Part shown: one piece after another, positions 1 through 10,469 of the stretch
How positions within the stretch are numbered: the stretch's first letter is position 1
How the letters are laid out: every line of letters starts with the position of its first letter
DNA from: Sceloporus undulatus
Lineage: Eukaryota > Chordata > Lepidosauria > Squamata > Phrynosomatidae
DNA length: 64,000 nucleotides
Direction of reading: 5' to 3'
Assembly: GCF_019175285.1 (NCBI RefSeq)
Contig: NC_056526.1
Location: 122,996,964-123,060,963 of the forward strand
The notes under the pieces: model-generated
The model's database searches: none
What the model saw: only the letters and a program-made list of their open reading frames with translations
What the model was told of the DNA's origin: nothing
Made by a program: the position numbers and the translations under genes

Positions 1-169
1 TGTAGGAAAGTGGGCACTGCTGAAATAGGTATAAAATAGCCCTTGTTGTGCAATATAGCTCAGAAACAGATTATCTGGATCATTCATGAACAGAGAAGAT
101 GATTGTGGAAGCTTGAAACTATACAAAATCTGTAAGGAGGAGCACAGAATCATAGTTGCCCCTCTGTTT

Positions 170-317
170 GTGCAGACTAGATCCGTGACCCTCGCTTACT
201 TATGAGGAGAAAATTCAGGGGGTTAAAATGGGGCACGCACCCCCATTATAGCCTATGGGGCTTGAATATCCACAGGATTGTGGGGGTTTGGGGGGGGGGG
301 CGGAATGGCTGACTGTA
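170..317 (+). mobile_element. Short pogo/Tigger-like nonautonomous element, degraded
   Basis: Begins near atccgtgaccctcgctt and ends ggctgactgta. It contains gcctatggggcttgaatatcc, shared with copies at 18428-18630 and 28470-28675. TA-flanked ends and CAGT...ACTG termini suggest the TcMar pogo group; the family name is inferred. Confidence 0.55.
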
Positions 318-1671
318 ACTGCAAGCAGTGGAATTTTCTTCAGAAGAAATGATAAATACTGAAAAAGTTATATTGTCTCCACAGTATATAATCAGCCCTT
401 CTGAAAAATACTCTGTGGCTTGCTGATTTCTGTTATTCTGTGATCCTGTTTATACATTTTGTGTAATTCCCAGTTTTTATAATCATCTACCCTATTTGTG
501 ATTCCAGTAATAATGATTCCAGTAATGTCCAATGTACAAATGCAGAGTCACGTACGTATAAGGTACAGAGCTGGTAGGTACAGTAGTCTTAATTCGCTTC
601 AGTTATGTGCTGCATAAGCCCTTTGCCTATGCAGAGCTTCTTGTTCCATTGAAAGGATGGAGAAGCCCTTGTTAATGGAGCAATTTTATGTAACATTGGA
701 GCTTGTGGACACAAGACGGGTGAATCAAAGTATAACTCTTTTCTGGAGGCATCGTGTGTGTGTGGCCACCTAAACTCTTTGTTCTATGTGATATTTAGAA
801 ACTGAAAAGTTTGCTCAAATACCCCAAAATAGCATATTAAATAATTCCAAAATTAAACCCCCACACTTTCCAGAAATAGTTGGAGGTGTTGGTGCACACA
901 GATGCTCAGAGATTAAACTAGTTTTGACATTTCTAGGGCAGCTTGCACTGAGCTGTAAGGATGCAAAGAATTGTTAACGTTTTGAAAAAGTTTGCTGCAG
1001 TGGCATCTCATCTAGATTTTTTTCCTGCAGGAGAATGTAGTCAAAGCCGTAACCAAGGAGAAAGAATCACATCATTTATAAGGTGCTCTACAGGAACCAT
1101 ATCTGATTTGACCAATAGCAAATGTCTTTATTCCTTACTTTGAGAAAAAAAATAACTGTACTGTAAGATAGCCTGTTTGCTTGTTTGCTGATTTTTGAAA
1201 GAAGAAATAAGATACACACTTTAGTGCTAGAGTGAATACTCTGATTAGTATTCACTGAAGATAAGTATTCATGAGTATATACAGTACTTACTTACAAATT
1301 CCCTGGAATGTTAAGGACTAAAGACAAATATGAGGTTAAATCCAGATTTGAATGTCTGAAACTGGGTTGGTAAAAGCAGAACTCCCCTCACCTTGCTCCC
1401 CACAAAAGTCCATTCAGGCTCTGGAAAATACGATGTAGAAGGCTCCAGGGAGCTTGCTGAATGAGGCAAGACGTGGTGTGGCAGTGATGGGTGGGATTCC
1501 TGGACAGGAGACAAAGGCACCTTCTAAGACTAGAGTGTACCTGTCAATGGCAGATGGGTCCCATATTTAACCCCGGAGTATACCTTAAAAATGGATGTTT
1601 TGACTGGAAGCAGTAAGTGCTGACATGTAGTACACATAGTGTCCTAGACACCAAATAATGTTTGAAAATAG
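318..1671. other. CRACD intron, nothing recognised
   Basis: AT-rich intronic sequence between two mobile-element remnants. I see no convincing exon, RNA gene or element border. The open frame at 961-1143 lacks splice sites and any family resemblance. Confidence 0.5.
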
Positions 1672-2427
1672 TACAGGTTGAGTCTCTCTTAGTCAAAATG
1701 CTTGGGACCAGAAGTGTTTCAGATTTGGGATTTATTTTTATTTTTATTTTGGAAAACTGTATTTGCATACATGTACACAGTGTACATACTGTATATACTC
1801 ATGTATAAGTCTAGAAATTTTGGTCAAAAAATTGACCCCAAAAACCTAGGTCGACTTATCCATGGGTCAATGTTAATACTATACTTTAACTCTTATTAAG
1901 AATGGAGCCATCTTATTAAGAAAGGCAAGAGGGCAATCTGTCCTGGAAGCACTCACCTCCCTCTACTCTCTCTTCCATCCAATCTTGTAAGCCAAAACAG
2001 TTATGCCTGCCATAATTTTGTAGGTTCTTTGGCATTGTTTTCCTTTGTTTCATCATTTAGATTCTTTTTTGTGTGTCCCTAAGTTTTACCTTCGACTTAA
2101 CCAAGGGTCATATCAAACTCCATAATTTTGCCCTTAAAACTTGCCCTCGACTTATACATGAGGTCAACTTATAGTCGAGTATATACGGTATGTACATATC
2201 TTGGAGAAGGGATCCAGATCTAAACACAAAATTTATTTATGTGTTTCATATACACCTTATACACATATCCCAAAACTAATTTTATATGCAATATTTTTAA
2301 AATAATTTTGTATATGAAACAAAGTTTGTGTACATAAGAAAGCATGGTTCAGCCACCTGTGAAAAACATTTTGGTTTTTGGAGTATTTTGGATTTTGGAA
2401 TTCTGGATAATGGAGACTCAACCTGTA
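1672..2427 (+). mobile_element. Pogo/Tigger-type element (CAGGTTGAGTCTC termini) interrupted by a second element
   Basis: Left end caggttgagtctctcttagt and right end gagactcaacctg form terminal inverted repeats next to TA. The body includes gcttgggaccagaagtgttt and tatacaccttatacacat, also seen at 33085-33410 and (reversed) 63503-63818. A second element of about 404 bp sits inside at 1787-2190. Assignment to the Tigger group rests on resemblance to mammalian elements from memory. Confidence 0.65.
1787..2190 (+). mobile_element. Nonautonomous DNA element with TATACTCG-type inverted termini, nested
   Basis: Left end tactgtatatactcatgtata and right end tatagtcgagtatatacggta are inverted repeats. 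Internal marks are ttgaccccaaaaacctaggtcgactta and ccctcgacttatacatgag, each shared with 27910-28326. It interrupts the older element at 1672-2427. Superfamily not recognised. Confidence 0.65.
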
Positions 2428-2621
2428 TGTGCTTAGATTACTTATCTGAGGCTGGCAATAGGTAGAAGTTTATCAGCAGTCTAGGAAACTGGAAGCTAAG
2501 CCACATCTCTGTCAGACTGCTGAGCAAGTCCCCTTTTACACTTTCCCCTGAATATAATATAATGGCAGCTATGTCACTGTTTTTCAAATTTAATCCTTCT
2601 GTTCTGGCCTCTGTCTTCTAG

Positions 2622-2812
2622 AAAGACCAGTGCTTCAGAGCAGGCATTCCATAGATGGCTCCAAATTGATGGAAAAAGTTGAATCTGCACAGCCACTCTG
2701 GATCACATTAGCACTGCAGAAGCAGAAGGGTTTTCGAGAGCAGCAAGCAACCAGGGAGGAAAGGAGACAAGCTAGGGAGGCAAAGCAGGCTGAGAAACTT
2801 GCTAAAGAAAAT
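2622..2812 (+). CDS. CRACD: CRACD exon, third from last
   Basis: The acceptor follows a pyrimidine tract ending cttctag and the donor is gtaagt. The exon is 191 nt: two bases complete a split codon, followed by 63 codons. It encodes a strongly charged helix rich in Arg, Glu, Gln and Lys, as expected for the coiled-coil part of the protein. It ends in phase 0 after AAA GAA AAT. Confidence 0.93.
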
Positions 2813-5800
2813 GTAAGTCTGTGAAGATTTTTTTTTTAAAAAAATGCTGTGATATCATGCAAAGTATGTTGATTATTTTATTTTTTGTGGTTGGCTTTTG
2901 CTAGTAAAACAGTTGAGAGGTGAAGTGGTTTCGATTATCCACTAATATCTAATAAATATATATGCAGCATCTGTTGTACCCTAAGAGAAGAACGCAAGTC
3001 ACAAAAATCCCTGAGTCCTCAATTCTAAATATGATTTGAGACTTTGAGGGATCAATGCAACATTTTTGATGATAACATGATAAAAATAATTGAAAGTATT
3101 AATAAAATAGGTAAGAGAGTAAGAGCAAAATGCACAAACACAGAAAAGGATAATCCACACCCCATGTTTAAGCAAAAGATGATTATTATAAATGAAAGCC
3201 AGCAAAAAAATGGCTTTTTAAACAGATTTGTTTTAATTCCTTTTCTCTCTGTATATGTATGCTGATTCTCCACAGCAGCATGTGAATTAGGGATTGAATC
3301 ATTCTTTGTAACAGAATTTCTCTGCTTCTTATGTTGTCCAGTTGTCCCCCAAGGAAGCAGAGGGTGCATCTGTTTGCTGCCCACTGCAGCTGTTCCCTCC
3401 AACAGTATACAACCTCTTCAGTCCTTGGACACTACATGAGTCTCAGAAAACTCATTCAGTCCCTAGGAGGCAGTCTCTCACAGTTTTAACTTTTCTTAAC
3501 CTTTTATCCACCATCTAGCATCTGGTATAGGTGCCTGGGCTCACTCCAGATGCAGAGCGGAGTAGAGGAAGGCTTAGAGGGAAAAAAGATACTTGATAGT
3601 TACGATGGATATGAAGAAAGGTCTGGTCTATTGCATAAGACATCTTTCCTGTACCTGATACCTGTGCTGTATTCTTTGGAGGATAATGAGAAATGCTTCC
3701 CCACACATCTGGAGGTCAAGGGCCATAAGAGAATATGGCTTGACTACTATAACCCTGAAAAAAAAAAAAAGATTAAGTATTTTTGCTGTGCTGGATATGT
3801 GGACACTGAGGAAGACTGGGGTGGAATTCAGGTTACTATACATTTTAGAATATAATAGAGATTTTAATGTATTTTACTTATGAATTGTACATTTTTTAAA
3901 TTGGTTTTATTCTTTTTGCTATATTGGAGGCACATTGAGCCAAATAGTAGGCCAGAAATAAGTATATAAATAAATTAGTCATCAGAAACATAGCAAGTAT
4001 ACTTCCCCACGAGTAGATGCTATTGAATTCCATGTGATTTATTTTTCTTTGTGTTACAAACATATTAATATTTTATAATGTAATATTTCCCTTTTGTGCT
4101 TTGTATTAGGCCAGCATAAACAGTCAGTCAGATAATAAAATCACCAACAGGACAAATACACTAGTAAAACCTGCAGCCCCAGAAGAGGAGAAGAAAATTG
4201 AGACTGCTATGTCAAGGCTTGAACGCAGAGAACACCTGAAAAAATCGAATACTCTTCCTACATCTGTGACAGGTATAATTTACAGTTTCTGTCAAAATCA
4301 TAGCCACTTGGTCATGGAAGTTAGAATTATGAGCAATTCGGGATTGTTGGTGGCTCACAAACCAGTTGCAGATTTTCAGAATCCCATTCATCTTATGAAA
4401 ATGGACCTCTAGTTTGTCTTTTAAAGTGTTTACAGTGAAGCTAGTTGTTGGGAAAACAGAACCTTTCAAAAAGAAATAGTTGGATACGTAAACTAGTGTT
4501 TTCACAATGTGCATGTGGGCCTTCCCAAGTTATGAGAATTTTATCACTAATCAGAAATCTGGTAGATGGCATAATTTTCCTCACCATTTGATGGGGGTAT
4601 TATATAAGGCCAGTTTTTGTTGTTCTTGCTGTTAACTGCCCTCAAGTTGGTCCCGACTCATGACAACCTGTGGATGAGACCGCTCCAAGCCTCCTCCTGC
4701 TCTGCTTAAGTCCTGTAGATTTAGGCCTGTGGCCTCCCTAATTAAATCTAGCCACCTGATATGCAGTCTTCCTCTCTTTCTGTTACCCCTCTGCCTTTCC
4801 AAGCATTAATGTCTTTTCAAGTAAGTCATGCCTTCTCACAATGTGGCCAAAGTACAATAGCCTCAGTTTTGTCATCTTGACTTCCAGGGTTTGATCTATT
4901 CAAGGACCCATTTACTTGTCTTTTTGGCTGTCCACTGTATCTTCAGCACTCTTGTGTACATAATTCCTCCATCCCATTCAATCAGCCCGAGTAATTTGTG
5001 TTAAGTCACCATTAGATAAGTAAATATTTGCACCTTGCTTACATATGCACCTGAAGTAAAACAAGCATTTTTGGCTGTTAACTCATTACAAACACTTTAT
5101 CAGTCAGACCTAGCACTGGGACAAGCTGCAGCTGGAGTCTGATTCTTTTATTAATATTCACTATCAGTTAAATTTGAATGCATTTCTAACATACATATTT
5201 AGCCAGCAATTTTTTTCCAGATATTTATCATTTTAGAACAGATTCACCTTTATTGGCCTTTGGGGTGTGATTCTGACAAAGGTGCATGGATTTGGATGGG
5301 CAGAGGCAAAACAGAAGTTCATGGAGAGGGTGAAAGTTAGACCCTGAAGTTAGGGAAACGAGAACCAAAGTCAGAAAGCCTTTGCAGTAAGATACTAAAT
5401 GGAAGAGTCCTGTCCCTTTTCTGAGTTTGCATAATTTGTAACCCTCCAAGAGAAATGGAGGCTAGCAGCCATGATGCATTGTTGTTGTATGCTTACAAAT
5501 AATTTCCAATTTATGGTGATCCTAACATGAACCTATCACAGAATTGTCTTGGCAGACTTCGTTCGGGGTGGGTAGGTTGCTCTCCTGTGCGGTTGAGAGA
5601 GTGTGACACACACACACGCACACACACACATGCATAACTCCTGAGCCAGTGTGCACTGGGTGACTTTGGGCTAGTTACACTCTCAACATTACAGGAGAGC
5701 AACCTACCTACCCACTGCCAAGACAATTTTGTGATAGGTTCATGTTAGGATCACCATAAAATATATAAAAGCCTGTTAACAAACTGGAGATATTCAACTC

Positions 5801-8800
5801 ACTGATTCCTTCCCAGAAGTAGTATGAATGATATGCAGCGTATAGTTTGGGAAGTGAGCGTAAAAATAAGGGGAATTCCTGCCATTGAGCTTTTGAAATG
5901 ACTAGGAAATTCTTCCAGTAGTTTGTTTTCTTCCAAACTGACAGGTATGCTCCTGGATACAAATGCTGACATACGGTTGAAAAAGCTGTTAAAGTAATAA
6001 ATAATGTGCTATGTAATAAATACACTGTTCCCTCTAGTGCCTTGAAACCATTAATTGCTTCCTAATTATGACCTCTATTGTGTGACTCTCAAAGTGTGCC
6101 TTTTAAAGTTCAGAGGCTGATTAACTGATCAGAAAGCAGTAAGTTCAGGTGATAAAGGTAAAAGTACAGTGTATTAATTTTATTTCACAGAAGGGTAGTA
6201 CATGATGAAGGGCTGAGTAAAACTTTACATGCACATTATTTACTGCTGCACTGGGGATAACTGTAAATGGTATACCTGATTCACATAATAGCCTACTCAT
6301 GTGAGAGAACCATAAAATTAAGAGCAATTTATTGTTGTGGAGGGGATAAGTTAAGCACCATCAGCTGTTTCCCCCCCACATATTTCAGGATTGAGCGCTA
6401 AAAAACATCTTAGGGCTGCTAAGCTAAGTAATTCTGACTTTTCATGTAGAAACAATCTCTGGTCAGGATTTATATGGTGTACTTCTGCTGGATATCACTT
6501 CCTTTCAGAAGAACTGATGATTCTGTGTTTCTCCTGTAGCCCTCCTAAAAACCTGCTCTTGAGGATTGGGAAACTTTTCCATAACATGAGATCTCAACTG
6601 GGGGAGATGATGGGGAAGCATCCTCATTCCCCTGGCACTGGAATCTTTTTTCTCCCTTTTTTGGTTGTTGTGTGCCTTCAAATAATTTCTGACTTAATGG
6701 TGTCCCTAAGGCAAACCTATTACAGAGTTTTCCTGGCAGAATTTGTTCAAAGGTGGCCTTCTCTGCCTTCCTCTGAGGCTGAGAGAGTGTGGACGTGCTC
6801 AAGGTCTTCTAATAGGTCTAGCAGGGATTCAAAGCCTGGTCTCCCAGAGCTCTAACCACTACACAATGCTAGCTCTTAAAAACATTTAAAAACCATGCAA
6901 ATATGTTTTCAGTGCCAAAAAAATGTATACAACGTGGTACTGCTTTTAAATTTGTGCTCTTTAATGAACAATTTTTTCCTGTGCCAAAAGGCAGAGGTAG
7001 AGATTCTGTGTTCTTTCCATTAATGAGGAAGTTTTAAGAGCTTTTCTCAGGGCACTGTTGGAGAGAATTGAATGCACAGGGTGAATTTCTAAATGTAGGG
7101 TGTTTCCACCACTATTCTTCCCTTGATAATGCTTTGCTTTTTAGGTGGGAGCAATCCAGACATGCAGTTCTGCTGCCTTAATTATTTTGTCCCTCTTGGT
7201 TTGGAGTCATGGGCTGAAATCCTACACTGAGCAGGTAGTGCTTAATGCTCTGCCTACACAATTTTGTGTTCTCTCTTCACCCTGAGAGGTTGCTGCTTCA
7301 TACCCATGGGGAGAGGGAGGGAAGGGAATTTAGACAATGAAGAAAGAGCTTATCTTGGCTTGGAGGGAGAAGGAAAAAAAGTTTATCACATGGGAGGAAT
7401 TTCACTTAATTTCAAATGAAAAAAAAGTGGGGTCAGAATGCATTCATGTGAATTCGCTAGTGCAGCAAATTGATGTGAATTCGAATTGTGTTCGAACTGA
7501 CTTCCCATTGCCCGAAAATAGCTTGCCATTGCCCAAAATTGTGTGTGGTAGGCTATTATTATGCAATAACCTGAAACCCCATGATTACGTTCAGACTGAC
7601 TTCCCATTGCCCGAAATTGTGTGTGGTAGGCTATCACACAATAACGTGAAATCCCTTGATTGCGTTGCCATTGGATTATACTTCCAATTTCCCTTGTCTG
7701 ATAAACTCCATAGAGGGAATTTCCTTTTCCTTCCCCTCAACAACAGGCCAAGCAAACAGCAGCTGCCTCCAGAATCCCTTACTGGGAATTCAGGCAACAA
7801 AACAGAGAGAAAAGTGGGAAGCAGATAAGCCTGTTTCACCATCTACCGCCAGCATGTTAAAGAAGCATAGATCGATAAGTTGGGCCACTAAAATGCAAAT
7901 CATATGAAAAGTGGATGCTTATTGAGAGATGCAGCTTTAAAGGTGTTCTCTATAAAGGTCAAAATGTTATTTAATCAAGGCTTACCTGACCAGCGGGTTC
8001 CATTTCATATATGCATGTTGATACCATTGGTTAAAGCATTTGCTGAAATATGTTAAACTGCTCTTCTTTTTTATGGTGTAGGAACCTGTCCTTATTCTTT
8101 TCATGCTGTTTCTAAGTCTGGTACCATATTTTCTGTTGCAGATATAATACTCAGGACCAAATCAACTTCATTAGCTGAGCTATACCTGGATAGTTGTTGA
8201 AGCCTCACTTACATACACATACATCACTAACAGGATGTCACTCATAGTGTTATGCTATTGTTTTATGTGCCACCCGTCAATCATCAAATCTCATCTCTCA
8301 GCAGGAAGAGTGATTGATGGAGACAACAAATAATATTGCCAGCCTGTGTCAAACTGTTTTCACCTTCAGTGGTTATATGGAATAAGAATGAATGAATGAG
8401 AAAATTGCTAATTGGAACACTCTGATATTTTTGTAATGCTGATGATGGTCACATCTTTAAATATATATTGTTTATTTAGATATAGCTTCACAAAAATGAA
8501 GCAGTACAATGAAATTCAGTTTCGACACCCTGAAATTTATAGCTGATGTATACTTTGTGTATCAAAACCCCATCCTGTAGAGCTGTGACACCAGAACCTC
8601 CAAGATATCCACAGCACTGTAGGGTTTGGTAAGTTAGAAGAGAAGGAAACATGTCCTGAATGAAGCAGTTGCTCAGATGTTTGAGTGGCTGATTCTTGAA
8701 GGAAGACTGGCCAGGTTTGTGGAATTGGCAGGACAATCAGTTCACACATCTCACACAAAATGGTGTCATCTCCAAAAAGAATTTAGTACAGTATTTAGTA

Positions 8801-9067
8801 TAATGCCACCATGTGCAGTTTGAAAGAATCTAGCCGTAGCAAAAGGCAGGTTCCTACAATGTTGTTTTACAGTGATGAATCTTTGTTTCTCTCCATTCTT
8901 AAACAGTGGAGATTTCAAACTCTGTTCCATCATCACCCTTGGCAAAAGAAGTCACAAAGAGATTCTCTACGCCTGATGCTAATCCAGTGTCAACAGAACC
9001 TGCCTGGCTGGCCTTAGCCAAGAGGAAAGCAAAAGCCTGGAGTGACTGTCCACAAATCATTAAGTAA
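2622..9067 (+). CDS. CRACD: CRACD (KIAA1211) C-terminal portion, three last coding exons
   Basis: Capping protein inhibiting regulator of actin dynamics, a cytoplasmic protein that binds capping protein and so favours actin filament growth. Three exons are visible: 2622-2812, 4110-4272 and 8907-9067, with AG/GT borders and matching phases. The first exon gives SIDGSKLMEKVESAQPLWI and then a Lys/Glu/Arg/Gln-rich coiled-coil stretch (QATREERRQAREAKQAEKL). The second gives SRLERREHLKK and NTLPTSVT. The third ends WLALAKRKAKAWSDCPQIIK before TAA at 9065-9067. These are the conserved tail motifs of the vertebrate family as I remember them. The large exon holding most of the protein and the 5' end lie left of the window. 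The gene converges with AASDH. Exon structure is seen; function is family knowledge. Confidence 0.93.
2813..4109. other. CRACD intron without recognised elements
   Basis: AT-rich intron between two CRACD exons. Open frames of up to about 116 codons on either strand (for example 3052-3402 and 3550-3855) overlap each other and have no splice or family support, so I treat them as chance. Confidence 0.5.
4110..4272 (+). CDS. CRACD: CRACD exon, second from last
   Basis: The acceptor is ttgtattag and the donor gtataat. The exon is 163 nt, entering in phase 0 and leaving in phase 1 (ACA G|). It encodes a variable Ser/Asn-rich part, then the conserved RLERREHLKK and NTLPTSVT. The final G joins TG of the next exon to make Val (VEISNS), which confirms the junction. 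Confidence 0.92.
4618..4985 (-). mobile_element. BovB (RTE) LINE 3' end fragment
   Basis: On the - strand it reads an endonuclease/RT tail resembling LYFGHIVRRHDLLEKTLMLGK, followed by the 3' UTR ending ctcatgacaacctg...gagggcagttaacagcaag. The same region occurs at 17500-17870. BovB is abundant in squamates and its tail matches the ends of the local tRNA-derived SINEs. Confidence 0.75.
5480..5760. repeat. SINE-derived inverted duplication with a CA repeat loop
   Basis: 5510-5589 and 5691-5760 are inverted copies, including tggtgatcctaacatgaacc and gtaggttgctctcctgt. Both derive from the (ACA)-tailed SINE. A CA/CACG microsatellite lies in the loop (about 5607-5630). The shared private variants favour a local inverted duplication over two independent insertions. 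Confidence 0.75.
6663..6875 (-). mobile_element. tRNA-derived SINE with ACA tail
   Basis: On the - strand it runs from gagctagcattgtgtagtgg (A-box-like) through a B-box-like ggattcaaagcc region (degraded) to cttgaaggcacacaacaacc. The tail shares sequence with BovB ends, which fits mobilisation by that LINE. Confidence 0.8.
7497..7680. repeat. Tandem partial duplication of an about 90-bp unit
   Basis: actgacttcccattgcccg and aattgtgtgtggtaggctat occur twice (about 7497-7575 and 7585-7650), each followed by a variant of gcaataacctgaaaccccatgatt. The unit is not otherwise seen in the window. Family not recognised. Confidence 0.6.
7690..8906. other. CRACD intron, nothing recognised
   Basis: Sequence up to the last CRACD acceptor at 8906. 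I see no gene, RNA or clear element in it. Confidence 0.45.
8907..9067 (+). CDS. CRACD: CRACD last coding exon and stop
   Basis: The acceptor is cttaaacag. The exon is 161 nt, with TG completing Val, then 52 codons and TAA. It carries KEVTKRFSTPDA and the conserved C-terminal STEPAWLALAKRKAK motif. It lies about 4.6 kb from the preceding exon. Confidence 0.93.
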
Positions 9068-10244
9068 ACAATGCAGGGGTTGCTTTTACTGTTGTTAATT
9101 GCTTTCTCCTTTTTGTTAGTATTTTCACATGACAGAACTAACTGAACAAAATTAAGCACATATCCTGGAGGATGAAGGACACTTTGAACTGTGTACCATT
9201 TTCTCATTGCAAATTTCATCTACATAATAGAATCTTACCACTGTGAGAATTTAGGTACTGTGGAAGAGAGGTGTTGGCACAAGTCTGAGGTTTTATCACT
9301 CGCAAAACAGTTGTTAAATATGTTTTAGGTTCAGATTATTTTAAAAAATTGTTCCTCCATTGTCCCTCAATATTTGGCTCCAGTGGTTTGGATTTCTATT
9401 TGTCTTTTTGGATATGTTACTGTAAACAAAGCAGAGATTCCAGCTACTTAAAAATGCTTTAAATGAATATAAGCTGCATGTTGCTCCATTTTTGAATTTA
9501 GAATGTAATACCATTTACTGGAAAATTTAAAAATCTACTCAGGTACAGGATATTGAAAGACCAATTTCTGTCTTAGTAGTAAAGGGAACTATACAGTGAT
9601 AATCTTTTATTCATGTTGCAATTAATGTAGAGATGATGACTTTGAAATACTTAAGTATAACTTGTCACTGATGAAAGTACCAATGTGTCTGGTCCTGCTG
9701 TAAAGATGTTGCAGGATAGGAATTTGTCCTGGTGCTTGGAGCCTTGAGCAGGAAAATTTGCCTGTAAATGTTTTCACGAGTTCAGTATTTTATTTGTGAT
9801 AAACCTTGCTTTTTATCAGTAGCTTCTATCAGGAAGTATCTAATTATATCAGCTTTGTTAACTTGCTAAAACTGGGGCTTGTCAAATGTGCATTTCCATT
9901 CTATCTTTCTATGTGTGATTCTTCATACCATGAAGAATGCATTACTTGCAAAAATGCATTACAACATTTTCCCTAGTACAGTATGCAGATACATGCTACT
10001 GCAACGGTATCTGGTAAAATGCCATCTATGCCTTTTTCTTCTGACAATGGGGGAACACCATGCAGAGAGAAAAATAGCAGCAGTGGAGTATTAAAACACA
10101 TGTGAAGGCAAACCCAGATCATTCATATTATACCTAATTTAAATAGCATCCAAAAGCCCACCTAGTTATGTAACTTTTTCAGTGTCTACATGTTGGGGAT
10201 TCAAAAGATTAAAGAGTTCATAACACAATGAAAGAAAGAAGTAA

Positions 10245-10466
10245 TTCAGCTGGATAGTAGCGCCTGTCTCTGTGCCTTACCACATGACATTTTAATTCTT
10301 CACTTCTCTTCCCATGGAAGACAGTCGTAAAAGTGAGCCTTTTGTAGAATGGATATTCCAGCTAGAAAAAAGACTCACTTTTACAAGTCTCTCCTGAGAG
10401 AAGAGAATTGAAGAACTACAACGTCATGCAGCAAGGCATATAGAAAAGTGCTACTATCCTGCTGAA
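10245..10466. repeat. Foldback of about 222 bp within the CRACD 3'UTR
   Basis: The left arm begins ttcagctggatagtag and the right arm ends ctactatcctgctgaa. Arms of roughly 95-100 nt pair at perhaps 75-80% identity (estimated by eye), and the tip pairs gtaaaagtgagcctttt with aaaaagactcacttttac. It could be an old miniature inverted-repeat element or a transcribed hairpin. Confidence 0.7.
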
Positions 10467-10469
10467 CTT

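Noticed and set aside
6391-6855. 154-codon open frame on the + strand
   Set aside because: Its second half is the antisense of a tRNA-derived SINE. No conserved protein signature.
7337-7828. 163-codon open frame on the + strand
   Set aside because: It runs through a tandemly duplicated noncoding repeat inside a CRACD intron, with no splice sites or family motifs.
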